Positions 18,664 through 30,540 of a stretch of 64,000 nucleotides of DNA are shown one piece after another. The stretch spans positions 795,593-859,592 of the forward strand of contig NC_072460.1 in assembly GCF_027596085.1 (NCBI RefSeq). The letters are read 5' to 3'. Origin of the DNA: Anoplopoma fimbria. Lineage: Eukaryota; Chordata; Actinopteri; Perciformes; Anoplopomatidae. The notes beneath the pieces are model-generated. The model searched no databases. It worked only from the letters and a program-made list of their open reading frames with translations, and had not been told where the DNA came from. Position 1 is the first letter of the stretch; every line of letters begins with the position of its first letter. Position numbers and translations under genes: made by a program.

Positions 18664-19643
18664 ATGTGCAGGATGTGCAGGATGTGGGGAGCCAGCCTGG
18701 CTCTGCTCTACCACCTGGCCCAGGTGACATCCTGTGAGACTGTAAGTTATCCACTTTGGCAACTGAACCATTAGTTGAATTAAAATGAAATATAGTAATG
18801 TATTTCTGGGATTTCTTTGCAGAAAGTGGAGTGTGATGAATTCCATGGTAAGTGATGTGTTATTCATTCTCTGGATGAGGTCTGATGGGTTTAAGGTCAC
18901 TGTGGGTTTTATTTTACAACAGAGCAATCTTATAAGCTTTTCTATACGGTTGAGTTATTTTTATTCTTAATCCAGCTTTCTATTTGAATGAAAATGTAAC
19001 ACTTGGATCATTAAGCAGGATGACACAAGTGGAAATCCCATCACCTCTAGACATAGCCAACCAGATGAAGGAATACAGTCTAACGAATATAAAGAGGTTT
19101 TATAAGTAAATGCATTGCATTGCCAGGTTACATTTTATTTGGAGGCCAGGCGTAAACAACAGAGGTTTATTTGAAATGTCTGCCTAAAATGTAATACAAT
19201 CTTTGGCCAAGCAGGTTGCTCCAGATTCCAAATTATTGTGAATGTGATTAATATTTTTACATTGAGCATTTCACAACATAAAGTATACAGCCCTTCACTT
19301 AAATGGCTGAATTATCTGACATCTGATTACATTTCAGAGACTACTAAAATAGGCTACACATTATAGCATCACTGTTTGTTTTTCCAGATTTCCCTCCTAG
19401 CAGTAATACCTCTCCGTCTCACCTTGTGGACCTGAGAGTGGAGCTAGTGACAGTGGAAGGAAATGATATGATGAACATAAGCTGGGCAATCAACATTGAT
19501 GGTAAGATACAACACTTTTGATGGAAACTATAAAACTACTTGTTTTCTACTAATACAGTTTACCAAACACTTGGGATGGTAGTTTGGGGAATACTACTAC
19601 AACTTATACTTATATATATATTTATACTACTAATACTACTACG

Positions 19644-19696
<53 letters not shown>

Positions 19697-22027
19697 TATT
19701 CCTAAGTAAAAGTAATAAGCTGACTTCATGAAAGCTTTTCCTCTGCTACAACGCAATAAGCTTGTAAGAGACTATTAATTAGAATTACAAAGTGTTGCAT
19801 TGATTGACACTCCAAACAAATCTAAAACTGAGTAATAAATCCCTCTAATCATATTCTGATGTGATCAGTCTTGTGCTTGTTTGACCCATCCATCCATCCA
19901 TCCATCCATCCATCCCGACATCGCAGCCCCCTAATGGTAGTAAAACATCGAAAGGTGTTTTAAAACATTTTAATTGATGAAACATAACATAATATGACAC
20001 AACACAATTAATGGGTTAACAGTGGCACATACAACAGAAAACTCATTCATCATTGTGATATTAACATTGCTGGACATTGCTAAGATTAAAGTTGTTGTGT
20101 GGAAGGGTAAGCTGGAGATGAGAGAAAAATGATATGGTATTTACAATAAATCTATCATTTATACAAACTGTCTTTAGTTATGCAGGATGTCTGACATTTT
20201 CTGTCTCTTTGCAGCCAGTATTGAATATCTGACAGGCACCCGGATCACAATTGGGGGGGAATCAGAGTACCACTGTATATACAACCCAGTTTTGGCCAAG
20301 GCAGACCTCCGCGGTTCAAAGGAGGTATCACGGAATCTGGACTACTACATTTCTGTGTTTAATCTGTGATTTTCTGCACAAAATGAGTTTGAAATGATAG
20401 ACATATGTGAGATTAATGCATTGACATCTTGTCAAATCTAGAAATGGTTCCATTATTTAGTAAAAGCAACCTATGGCTTGTACATCATCCAAGCTGCCAA
20501 TCTGCCATTGCCTCCGCCCGAGAGTGACCTCCCTTACAAGTTTACCACAATCACAATACCTCGCCCAATACGGCGTAAGTTCTTGTTTTTGTTTATTCTC
20601 CACTTCCTTTGATTATTCTTTACATTTTTCATTTTTATACGAGTAAAATGTTGAAACCTTCTTCTCTGTTTCTCTTTTCAGGTGTTACACCAACGCCTAC
20701 CTTTGTTCCTATACGTAAGCAATCTCATTTACTGGTGCATGTCTGTATATAATGTATAATACAATGATGATCATAATTCTATCTCTAAGAATACTTATTT
20801 TTTAGATTTCACTGCAAATGAGATCTACGTTTCAGGTATGATTGCACCAATAATTCAAGTCCTGCAGTAGAGTCTCAATATTATTACAGGAAGTGAATTA
20901 TTTTTAATAGTTTGTATTTGTTTGTCTGTGCAGACGAGAGAAAATATGCTGTCCCTGGTAATGTCAACTTCACCAGCATAGCGGCGGCCATTTTTGGAGG
21001 ACTGGCCTGTTTGATGATCCTGAGTTCCTGCTACATAATCTGTAAATAAACCACTTGTTAAACATGCATTTAGTTGGGAGAGGACCTTGTAGGCATCGTA
21101 ACTGCAGATGTTGAATGGTAGAACATGCTCAACTTAAGATAGATGCACAAGATCACTCGCCAATCTTGTAAACATGCATTGGACATGTCCTCAGTAACAA
21201 AGCTACTGGATCAAAATATTTAAAAATTGCAAAATTCCTCCGAACCAATTTACAGTGAACTTTCTCACACAATGCAGCTTTAACTACTCTAGCTAGAAGC
21301 ATTTTTATCTGCAAATGAGACATGCTTTCATTGCTAGATGTGAAGGTTGGATGAAAGAAGTACTGAAATGTGTCAGGTTTGGGCTCACCACAAAAACATT
21401 TGGAAATCCCCTCTAGGTTATGTGAAATGTTTGACACTCTGCTGAGGATAACTAACCCCTACTTTCTACTGACTTCTTACTCTCCAGATAAAAGCTGTGG
21501 AACCAATGTTGCCAACTCATTGGGTTTCAGAATGTTGCCTACATCTCCCATGACTCCGGTCCCTGTGCTTGTGGTGTACCCTGCTGAGGATTCAGCCTTC
21601 CAGCGGGCCGTGGTGGCCCTCGCAGAGTTCCTACAGTGGAAAGGCGGATGCAGCGTGGCTGTCGACATGTGGCAGCAAAGGAAGATCGCAGAGCTGGGGC
21701 CAATGCGCTGGCTGGCAGAAAAGGCCAAGACTGCACACAGAGTCCTCATTGTCTGTCCAAAGGTAGATTGTAACTTTTATGTATATTGATCATTATTAGA
21801 TTGCCGTCTGCTACAAGTGATTTAAAAAAACAACTCTCTTCTCTCAGTCCTTTTCACTGCCCAGCCACTCTCCGCCCAACCACACCTTCCCAGAGCTCTC
21901 CATCCCAGCTTCAGCTCACGACCTTTACCCCCTGATTCTCAACATGGTGGCAGGCCACGCAAAGAGTGCCAGCGACTTGGCTAAGTTCTGGGTGGTGCAA
22001 CTGGGCGAGCAGCAGGACAAGAAGTAG
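18664..22027 (+). CDS. il17rb: Interleukin-17 receptor B, apparently truncated in SEFIR
   Basis: Receptor for IL-17B/IL-25, signalling through its cytoplasmic SEFIR domain. Exons: 18664-18741, 18823-18847, 19388-19501, 20215-20324, 20442-20574, 20682-20714, 20806-20835, 20934-21041, 21488-21762 and 21848-22027. The total is 1086 nt (361 residues). A signal peptide starts at the repeated ATGTGCAGG (MCRMCRMWGASLALLYHLAQ). One fibronectin-like domain follows (VDLRVELVTVEGNDMMNISW ... KWFHYLVKATYGLYIIQAAN), then a short TPTPTFVP stalk, a TM segment (IAAAIFGGLACLMILSSCYI) and SEFIR (PVPVLVVYPAED, WQQRKIAELGPMRWLAEKAK). The frame stops at TAG 22025-22027, while SEFIR-like sequence continues in another frame. 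Identity also rests on its place between chdh and actr8. It is much shorter than human IL17RB (502 residues). Confidence 0.88.
19640..19692. repeat. (AAT)n microsatellite in an il17rb intron
   Basis: AATAATAAT trinucleotides, roughly 50 bp. A short CATC tract lies further on near 19,888-19,915. Confidence 0.9.
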
Positions 22028-22262
22028 TAACCTTGCGCCGGAACTAAGGGCCTGCAAGACTTTTTGTTTGATGAAGGACTTGAACAAGCTATGTAGGAGT
22101 CTTCATACCGAGAGTCGGGATGGCAAGAAGATATCAGATCTGATCTTCAGACCGGGGATTGCCTACAGTGAAAAGTGTACAGTGAAGTTAAGGGAAGCTG
22201 TAGAAAAGCTAGGTCAGCCAAACATTTTCAGAGGGGCTGAACCATTGAAATCTGTGGTTACT
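22028..22262 (+). pseudogene. il17rb: Out-of-frame continuation of the il17rb SEFIR domain
   Basis: Immediately after the TAG, a different plus frame (codon starts divisible by 3) stays open to about 22,271. It reads RACKTFCLMKDLNKLCRSLH, which resembles the end of the vertebrate IL17RB SEFIR domain (human has LMKDATAFCAELLH at the matching place). The two frames meet around 22,000-22,027 and differ by one base. The cause may be a real indel, an assembly error or an allele difference. Confidence 0.7.
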
Positions 22263-22497
22263 ATTATTTGAAGATTTGTAATGAAAATGTTTAGATTGAT
22301 GGATAAAGAGGATGGGTCTATTTATATATGTATTTATGTTATCCTATAGATGGCATAGACCTAGCTTATTTTGGTCAAACTCTGGCTTGGACACTGCAGG
22401 GTGGATAATTGTCTCTGTTTTTTTTTTCAGGACTGCATACTGTAGCCTATTAATCTACTTTGTACAACATTATAGTTTCTATTTTTTCACTGGCACA

Positions 22498-22503
22498 AAT
22501 AAA
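22498..22503 (+). promoter_or_regulatory. il17rb: Probable il17rb poly(A) signal
   Basis: AATAAA in an A-rich context about 470 bp after the il17rb stop codon, before the actr8 promoter. Confidence 0.6.
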
Positions 22504-23440
22504 GAAAAAAAGGCAGCAAAGACAACTTCTCCTTATGTGTAAAAGATATTAAAAAGAATGTATTTTTTTTGTGTTTGTTTATTATATTTATTTAATCTGC
22601 AATCCTTAAATAGCCTATCAATTAAATAGAAACAAGTGGTTGCTAGGGTAGGCTCCTGCATCTCGTGAGCCTGAATGGGATTAATACACAGTTCATACAC
22701 ATATCTCCAGGAATTAATGAATGAACTATCCTACTGGGAATAGGTCAAGGGGCCCAGTAGACCAGGGGGCTTTGTCAAAAGTGGGGGTGTCCCAATTTGT
22801 TTTTGTTTTTTTGCTCCTCACTCTGATCGGAGTTCAACTCAGAACCAACAGTTACAGTTACATGGCAGCTCTTCAGAAGTAGGACATGCTGGTTCATTTT
22901 AGCTAATTATCATAATAATCATAATAATAGCTTATAGCGCCGTCCAGGGAAACCAAGAACTCTTTACACATGATAAAACAATTAGATTAATCAACACGAT
23001 GGCCCTGGTAAACAGCTAGGTTCTAGGTCCTCAGGAGTTTATTAATGGTGTCCATAGATGCACCATTACTGACGTTATTCTAATTGTAATGCATTTGGCA
23101 ATATGCAATTCAATGTCCAATTTGGTATACTAAATTAGTTTTTGTGTCTCTTTCTTTAAATGGCAATGCATTCTGACATTGCAAATGAAATATGTCAAGA
23201 AGCAGCATCCCTGTCTCCTGCTTTTACTGCTACTTGTCACAACCCTAGTGGCTGGTTCAGCAAACATTAGTGTTGTTTGACAGTAGAGGTGAGAAAAGGT
23301 ATTTTCATTTGAATTTGTTAGTTTCAAAATATAACATATTTATCAAAATAATGACGTACAGGATTGTTATTCAGTTCCCCACAGTGGCGGAAATAGGCTT
23401 CAATAGCATCTCTTCATGAAAATGAGAAAACAAATGCTGT
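22504..23440. other. Intergenic DNA between il17rb and actr8
   Basis: No coding exon is supported. A short degraded dispersed repeat with ATAATAATAGCTTATAGCGC is visible near 22,910-22,980. The rest is unremarkable. Confidence 0.55.
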
Positions 23441-23636
23441 TGACCAATAAGAACCTTCGACACAGAAAAGGGGCGGTGCCCAGTGCGATCTCTTTCGACC
23501 AATAGAAACCGCTTTCTTGAACCACGTGATCAAACACGGAAGTAGAGGAAGGTCCGGGCTGCTGGACACGCGTAGAGGCACCAAGAGTCCCCGGCTCGTT
23601 ATTCATGAACGTTAAGTCTCTAGGTTTCCAGCAGCA
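23441..23636 (+). promoter_or_regulatory. actr8: actr8 TATA-less promoter region
   Basis: Upstream of the ATG there are two CCAAT boxes (23,443-23,447 and 23,499-23,503), a GC box GGGGCGG (23,470-23,476), an E-box CACGTG (23,523-23,528) and an ETS-like ACGGAAGT shortly after. This is typical of a housekeeping promoter. Confidence 0.65.
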
Positions 23637-23901
23637 ATGACTCAGGCGGAGAAGGAGCAGGACAGCGGGAAGGAGAAGGAGAAGGAGCGAGACAAGGAGA
23701 AGGAGAAGGAGAAGGAGCAGCAACGAGGCGTGAAAAGACCCATCGCTCCTCCGCTCATCCCCGACCCGCTGCAGGAGGTGAGGACCCATACAGTATAGAC
23801 TATATAATATAATAATATATAATATAATATAATAATATATAATATAATATAATATAATTCAGCCCTTCAGCTTGCACGTGCAGGGGTTTAACGTCAGTCA
23901 C

Positions 23902-23956
<55 letters not shown>

Positions 23957-23996
23957 TATTATTATTATTATTATATTATTATTATTATTATTATTA

Positions 23997-24029
<33 letters not shown>

Positions 24030-27000
24030 TTATTATTATTATATTCCTTTATTGATCCCCATGGGGGAATTCAAGTGTTGCAGCAGCTCAACTACACAGA
24101 CAATAAATACACATACTATACAACTACACAGACAATAAATACACATACTATACAACTACACAGACAATAAATACACATACTATACAACTACACAGACAAT
24201 AAATACACATACTATACAACTACACAGACAATAAATACACATACTATACAACTACACAGACAATAAATACACATACTATACAACTACACAGACAATAAAT
24301 ACACATACTATACAACTACACAGACAATAAATACACATACTATACAACTACACAGACAATAAATACACATACTATACAACTACACAGACAATAAATACAC
24401 ATACTATACAACTACACAGACAATAAATACACATAAATACACATACTATACAACTACACAGACAATAAATACACATACTATACAACTACACAGACAATAA
24501 ATACACATACTATACAACAAAATAAAGATAGAGCTTGAACGCATCTTTGAATGGCTTTAAAGTGATAATAATAATAATAATAATAATAATAATATCTTTA
24601 TTTATATAGCACCTTTTAAAAACAAGGTTTACAAAGTGCTTTGACAGACCAGCCAGCAAGACAGTGCATAAGAAACAAAATGAAATAACAAGTGAAATAA
24701 ATAAAATCAAGTGATAATGGTAAAATATAGTAAACAAATATATGATAAAATACCAAGACCAAATGAAAATGAACCAATAAAACGACGACATCACGATGCC
24801 TTCAGGTGCAGTGTCTGACCAGCAGCTGAACCCTGAAGTGTCCGGTTTGCATTGATGAGAAACATTAGAAACACATCTGAGCGTTACTGTAATGATGCAC
24901 ACACTCTGCCCAGCATTGACCTGGAGTAAACAGTGGGAGGAGACCATTGCCCTGTTTCAACACCACACTGGTTGGGTTGCATAAAGAACTGATTTTCTGT
25001 GTTTGGTGTGGAATAAGTTGACTGGCCTCCACAGAGCTCTGACCTTTGACCTTTGGGATGAACTGGAAGGCTGAATGTTTAGCAAACATCAGTGTTGGAC
25101 CTCACTAATGCTCTTAAGATAAGATAATCCTTTATTAGTCCCACAGTGGGGAAATTTGCAATTTCCCCGCTGCGGGACTAAGAGGAAGTAATCCCTTCAG
25201 CCAGGTTCGAACACTGTGTGGAAAACCTTTAGAGAAGAGAAGAGGTTGTTCCAGCACAATGTAAATGGCTTTATTACATTACATTACAGTCATTTAGCAG
25301 ACGCTTTATCCAAAGCGACTTACAATAAGTGTATTCAACATAGGTATTCAAGAGAACTACTAGTCACCAGATCATCTCCTTTCTTAAATGTTCAGCAATC
25401 ACATGTTGGTGTCATGTTCAGGTGTCCATGTACTTTTGTGATTTCTAGTTTTGTCGTGCATGACTTGGTTACGTCAACGCTGATCATTTCCCTCTGTCTA
25501 TATACTTTCCCCTTTTACAGCAAATACAGAGCAATTTCATAGTTGTCATCCACCCGGGTTCAAGGACTCTCCGCATTGGCCGAGCAACAGATAATCTTCC
25601 GGTGACGCTCCCCCATGTGATAGCCCGCAGACACAAACAAACGGGACAGCCTAGATATGAAGACGCCTGGCTGTTGAGAGACGGTCTAAATGTAAGTCAC
25701 TCATGACCCGATACACTCCGGCTTCGCAGAATGACAGTATAGAATTTCAAATGGTATTTTGACACATATTTCTCCTTTAACAATTAATGCGCCTCCTGCG
25801 ATTTATAAACTGCAGTATTGTTATTGTTATTTGTTCAGCCCTCTTTTATTCTGTGGCTTATTCCACTGTACTGAAATTAATTAAATATTTGTGTCATTTA
25901 CCCTCATTGCATCCTGTTCAACAGAAGTCAGAGAGTAATGAGCAGAGGCAGAATGGGCTTAAAATGGTGGACCAGGCCATCTGGTCCAAGAAAATGTCAA
26001 ACGGAGTGCGGAGGACACCTGTGTCCGCTGAACAGGTGTGTACTATGAAAGAAAGGGAATAGTTGCATACGTAGTACTGCAATATTCACAGACAGCAAAA
26101 ACATGGTTCGATTACATATTTGCTTTTAAATTGTAAGTGGTGTTTTTTTAAAGAAATGTGAAGCACGATGTGTTGCATCGACCGTATGAAAGGTTCAAGA
26201 GTAAATCAGGGGCTGATTGGTTGCTAAAAAGTACTATGAACAAGTCCTGTATGCTTTTATGTGCAGAAATTCATTAAATAATCTTTCTTGTTGTACCTGT
26301 GTCTTAAGGCCAGAGCTTATAACTGTCAGATCCGTCCGGCAGTACTAGACAGCAGCTCCAGGGTGAAGTGGACCAACACAGTCCACCAGCCTCCTCATCT
26401 GGTGGGCGAGGAGGTCAGTCCATGTGTCTGTTAACTTCTATAAATAAGACATCTAAAACTGTATTACCTAGACTCTTTTTCTGTTTTATCCATGTTTCTC
26501 TCCCCCACACACCCCCACACCCACGCTTCCATCCTTACATCATGTAGGCTCTTTATGTGAATCCATCTGACTGTTACAACATCCACTGGCCAATAGTCAG
26601 AGGTCAGCTTAATGTGCACGCCGGTACCGGAGGCTCGCTGACCGCCGTGCTGGCCGACCTCGAGACGATCTGGAGTCACGTTATACAAAAGCAACTGGAG
26701 ATCCCCCTCAAAGACTTAAAGGTAGGAGAAACCGCCTCTTCTCCTCATATCAGAACATTTGAATTGCAACATGTTGAGGTAGAAATGAATGAAAATACGA
26801 TCAAGCTACGCTGATGACGCTTCTTCTCACATTAATGCTTTGCTGTTGTGACTTGTTGCCAGTATTACAGATGCATCCTCCTGGTCCCCGACATCTATAA
26901 CAGGCAGCACATAAAAGAAGTTGTCAACATGCTGCTGCTTAATATGGGCTTCTCAGGTATTACACACACATGTATACATGTATGGCTGCGTACACAACAG

Positions 27001-27105
27001 AAATGTATACATACACTGTTATCCTCTGCAATAGAAAATTCATGGCAGGCTGAGAAACCATTCAATGTCTCTCTTGGCATCTCCTCATGCTCTGTCCCTG
27101 TCCTT

Positions 27106-27186
<81 letters not shown>

Positions 27187-29507
27187 GTGTGTGTAGCGAT
27201 CATCGTGCACCAGGAGTCGGTGTGTGCTACATTTGGCAGTGGGTTGAGCAGTGCGTGTGTCGTGGATGTAGGAGACCAGAAGTCCAGTCTTTGCTGTGTA
27301 GAGGACGGCGTGTCCCACCGGAACTCCAGGTGGGAATGAGAACCACTTCCATTTTTAATTTATTTTTAGGAAATAGTTTATTCATTCAGGTTGTAATTGC
27401 AGACATCATGGATCCCTTTAACACATGAGACTCAGAATAGTGACATACAGAAGATGACTATACTCAATGTGGAATTCTCTTGCATTCCCTTGCAACAAAA
27501 TGTGCGTTGTGTGTTATGTTTTACTTTCCCTCATAATAATTGTATTCCCTTTGATTCAAATGAACAGTTTGTGTGTTTGTCCAGTCCTGTTATAGCACAC
27601 TGCCGGTTTAGGGGAACAACCCTCGGTGACATTGTATGTTCTTTCTGTCGGACTTTGCAGATTGTGTTTGGCTTACGGTGGCTCAGATGTGACCCGCACT
27701 TTCTTCTGGCTCCTGCAGAGGGCGGGCTTTCCCTACAGAGACTGTCAGCTGTCCGGCAGACTGAACTGTCAGCTACTACAGCAGCTGAAAGAGACCTTCT
27801 GCCATCTGAACCAAGTGTGTGCTGGTCAGGGGGTGTGGTCTGTGTTTAGAGGGGCTACTGGGGAACTGAAGCGATGTACTTTGATCAGTTTCAGAGCAGC
27901 GTTGGCCCCTATGTGTCTGTTTAAATCACCCATAGTCCTTCTCAAGAATGTATTCTGCAGTTATTCAGATAAATTCCAAAATGTGTCTTTCCTCCACTTA
28001 TTCTTAATAGGACATATCAGGACTACAAGATCACGAATTCCAGACACGTTTCCCAGAAGCCCCAGCTCTTCTGTACCAGATTCGACTAGGAGATGAGAAA
28101 TTACAGGTACTTAAGTAGATAATAATGAATAACTATGTTTTTTTAAAGATGGGTGTTGACATTCTTTTACATTGTTTAGTCTCCAGCTCGTGTACTGGAA
28201 ATATTTTTTTTAATCTATAACTGTATTTGTGTCCCCTCATGTTTTAAGGCTCATATCTGTGTTTGCAAAATGTTAGGCACCTATGGGTCTCTTCTACCCG
28301 ACCACATTTGGCATCGTAGGTCAGAAGATGACATCACTTCAGTACCGTTCCCAAGGAGACTCAGAGGATCCTCATGATGAACATTACCTGCTGGCTACAC
28401 AGAGCAAACAGGACCAGGTAACACACACACACACTCTCATAGATATTATTTAATAATTATTATAATTATTTCTTCTTCAAGTAGAGGCTCTGTGATTCTT
28501 TTTTTTTTTTTTTTTTTTTTTAATTATCATTATTATCCCATTTTCTTCACCAGTCCTCCAAATCTGCTGCAGACCGGAAAGGTATTTCCAGACCCGGTGG
28601 TGGTTTGGATGGCGAGATGAGCGGTCAGGGCGTTGGGGAGCTCTCTGACCAGTCCAGGGGCTGTGGGAGTGGCAGCGGTGGAGGAGGGATGAAAGGGGAG
28701 ATGGAGTTCGGGCCTGCACAGGGGGAGTGTCTGATGGGTGCAGGAGAGGTGGAAGAGCCCCTGTCTGCTCACCTCTCCAGGAAGACTGCCATCATGAGCC
28801 AGTTTGAGAGCAAAGCACTGGGCCTGGATAAGGCCATCTTGCACAGCATCGACTGCTGTGGTAAGGACGAACAGGATGAAAAAAGATATAATGACGGATG
28901 CGGAGGACAGATGTTTGACGGTGCTTAAGATGTCCGGTTTAAGCTCATCTTGTATTCTTTTTTTAGCATCAGACGAAACCAAACGCAAAATGTACAGCTC
29001 CATCCTGGTAGTGGGAGGAGGGCTCATGTTTCACGGTGCTCAGGAGTTTCTGCTTCACCGCATCATCAACAAGATGCCTCCCTCATTCAGAAGGCTGGTA
29101 GACAACGTGGAAGTTATAACGCGGCCAAAGGTAACCTGTAATATATTGTACAGTCATAAAGTTGGATACAGATCTGCAATGTAGGCCAAGTAGCATGTTG
29201 TTCAGTGGGCATCTTTTTTTTCTTTTTATATTTCCATTTATGTCGAAGGTTTGGAGTTAGATGAGTGCTACACAACATACTGTACATGCATCATAAAGAG
29301 ATGGGCAAACAATTCAATACAAAGCTCCTCTAATATACCTGTATTACTGTACATGTGCTCTAGGACATGGACGCTCGGCTGATATCGTGGAAGGGGGGAG
29401 CAGTGCTGGCGTGTCTGGACACCACTCAGGAGATGTGGATCCACCAGAGGGAGTGGCAGCGGTTTGGTGTCCGAATGCTCCGTGAGAGAGCTGCATTTGT
29501 CTGGTGA
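23637..29507 (+). CDS. actr8: Actin-related protein 8 (INO80 chromatin-remodelling subunit)
   Basis: ARP8 is a nuclear actin-fold subunit of INO80 that helps bind nucleosomes and extranucleosomal DNA. Thirteen exons, all in phase: 23637-23777, 25521-25691, 25925-26035, 26309-26413, 26548-26721, 26863-26956, 27197-27329, 27661-27814, 28011-28106, 28277-28417, 28554-28860, 28967-29130 and 29364-29507. The total is 1935 nt (644 residues; human 624). The N-terminus is a charged Lys/Glu-rich tract. Then come NFIVVIHPGSRTLRIGRATD (ATP-fold phosphate loop 1), ALYVNPSDCYNIHWPI, VHQESVCATFGSGLS, CIVDVGDQK-like VVDVGDQKSSLCCVEDGVSH, LAYGGSDVTR, FYPTTFGIVGQKM, SSILVVGGGLMFHGAQEFL and the terminal RFGVRMLRERAAFVW. 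A Gly/Ser/Glu-rich low-conservation insertion is encoded in the 307-nt exon. The gene is convergent with selenok. Confidence 0.97.
23898..24045. repeat. (ATT)n microsatellite in actr8 intron 1
   Basis: TTA/ATT trinucleotides with a few frame slips, about 150 bp. They end against a LINE-like phrase CCTTTATTGATCCCCATGGG. Confidence 0.9.
24089..24519. repeat. 32-bp minisatellite in actr8 intron 1
   Basis: About 13 almost identical copies of a 32-bp unit (CTACACAGACAATAAATACA plus CATACTATACAA). One copy has a small internal duplication near 24,430. The high identity suggests recent expansion. Confidence 0.95.
24568..24800. mobile_element. Dispersed repeat with (AAT)n head
   Basis: An AAT microsatellite runs into TTTATATAGCACCTTTTAAA and AAAGTGCTTTGACAG. 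This is a phrase widespread in fish genomes as a truncated interspersed repeat. Its class is not certain. Confidence 0.5.
25113..25182. mobile_element. Two LINE 3' tails joined head-to-head
   Basis: AAGATAATCCTTTATTAGTC and the following bases are the minus-strand LINE tail. It runs directly into AATTTCCCCGCTGCGGGACT on the plus strand. The junction makes an imperfect inverted repeat at 25,136-25,178. Confidence 0.75.
25272..25331 (-). mobile_element. SINE 3' tail fragment
   Basis: ACATTACAGTCATTTAGCAG followed by ACGCTTTATCCAAAGCGACT matches the tail of the fuller SINE at 49,364. It is in the same orientation, with the tail-specific TAATG repeats. Head and body are absent. It lies in actr8 intron 1. 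Confidence 0.75.
27109..27194 (+). repeat. (TG)n microsatellite ending at the actr8 splice acceptor
   Basis: About 86 bp of TG dinucleotides with one GCG change. The next two bases, AG at 27195-27196, are the acceptor of the actr8 exon starting at 27197. No separate polypyrimidine tract exists. Confidence 0.95.
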
Positions 29508-29707
29508 AACCAAACGGATTGTACTTGAATCTAATGCTGTGTCTACATAGGAGGCGTAGCGTGAGCAGCTCGTTTAGGGCAATGTATCACTTTGACAATT
29601 ATAGCACTCCTAACAACATGTTGAACATTGTCCCGGATAAAGTGATTATTGTATAGCTTTAATAGTCTTTAATAATATTCAGTAAATAATAAGTTTGGAT
29701 ATGTGTA

Positions 29708-29713
29708 AATAAA
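29708..29713 (+). promoter_or_regulatory. actr8: Probable actr8 poly(A) signal
   Basis: AATAAA about 200 bp after the actr8 stop codon. It lies roughly 330 bp from the opposing selenok poly(A) signal, so the two genes end tail-to-tail. Confidence 0.65.
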
Positions 29714-30540
29714 CCCATCACACTTGGATACACAATTGTTGCATTTGATTTTAACAAAATGCTCCTTTCTTGGAATTATGAACATATTGAATTGAAACAC
29801 AAGGTTGCCTCCTGTGTGACCCAAAGTATAAACCTTTAACTCAAAACCACAACAAATGCCATTGATTAGATTGAATATTTTATAATATATTCAATTTATT
29901 GTTTTTGTAAGGACAGGGTCAAAGGATACCACCTCAATTGGTTATTATTGCCTATCTCTGTACAGAGGCAAGTTGTATTGTTACAGAGTGTGATAGTAAT
30001 GGAACAAGGCAAACTCTGTAGTGACATGGTTAAACATCACATTTTTATTGAGACAGAAAGATACAAAATAACAAACTAACTTCATGATTCCCAGAAGGGT
30101 GTGACAGTAAAGAGGATAAAGGGAGGAAATGTTGATAGCTGCTGTATCGGCCATTCTGGTCCCTATGTGTAGGAATTCCCAAAAAGGCGTCAAAAAGCTG
30201 CTCATCGCAGCGGCAGCCGATGAAGAGGGGCCGGAGCACTATGACATCACTATCTTCGTTTATGTTCTCATCAAGTGGACATGGTGCGAGGCCCCACGCC
30301 TACACACTAAGTGTAGGCGTTTACCTAGAGAGAGGGTCATAAAATTGATGAGTTATGTCTCCAAATCAGTTCCAAATATGTGAGGCAAATAAAAAACAAC
30401 AGAAATGTTTACATTCTTACAAAACTGATCTTTTTAAGTCCACTTCTTACCACAAACCCCTGATCTCACTTTGTGATACAGGCCCCAACAAGGAGTTTAA
30501 CTGATGGGTGATGATTAATAAAAAATAAAGATAAAAATCC
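29714..30540 (-). other. selenok: Short intergenic gap and selenok 3' UTR
   Basis: On the minus strand an AATAAAA signal lies near 30,045-30,052, giving a 3' UTR of about 500 nt downstream of the selenok stop. A SECIS element must lie here for UGA decoding. A strong 10-bp hairpin (30,296-30,320) inside an 8-bp enclosing inverted repeat (30,267-30,274 with 30,345-30,352) was found. I could not fit a canonical SECIS core to it. Confidence 0.6.

Noticed and set aside
21477..21749. Minus-strand 90-codon ORF
   Set aside because: Antisense of the il17rb SEFIR exon.
24089..24519. Possible CRISPR array (regular 32-bp repeats)
   Set aside because: Units are contiguous with no unique spacers, inside a vertebrate intron. 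It is a minisatellite.
28533..29027. 164-codon minus-strand ORF
   Set aside because: Antisense to well-supported actr8 exons and crossing their introns.
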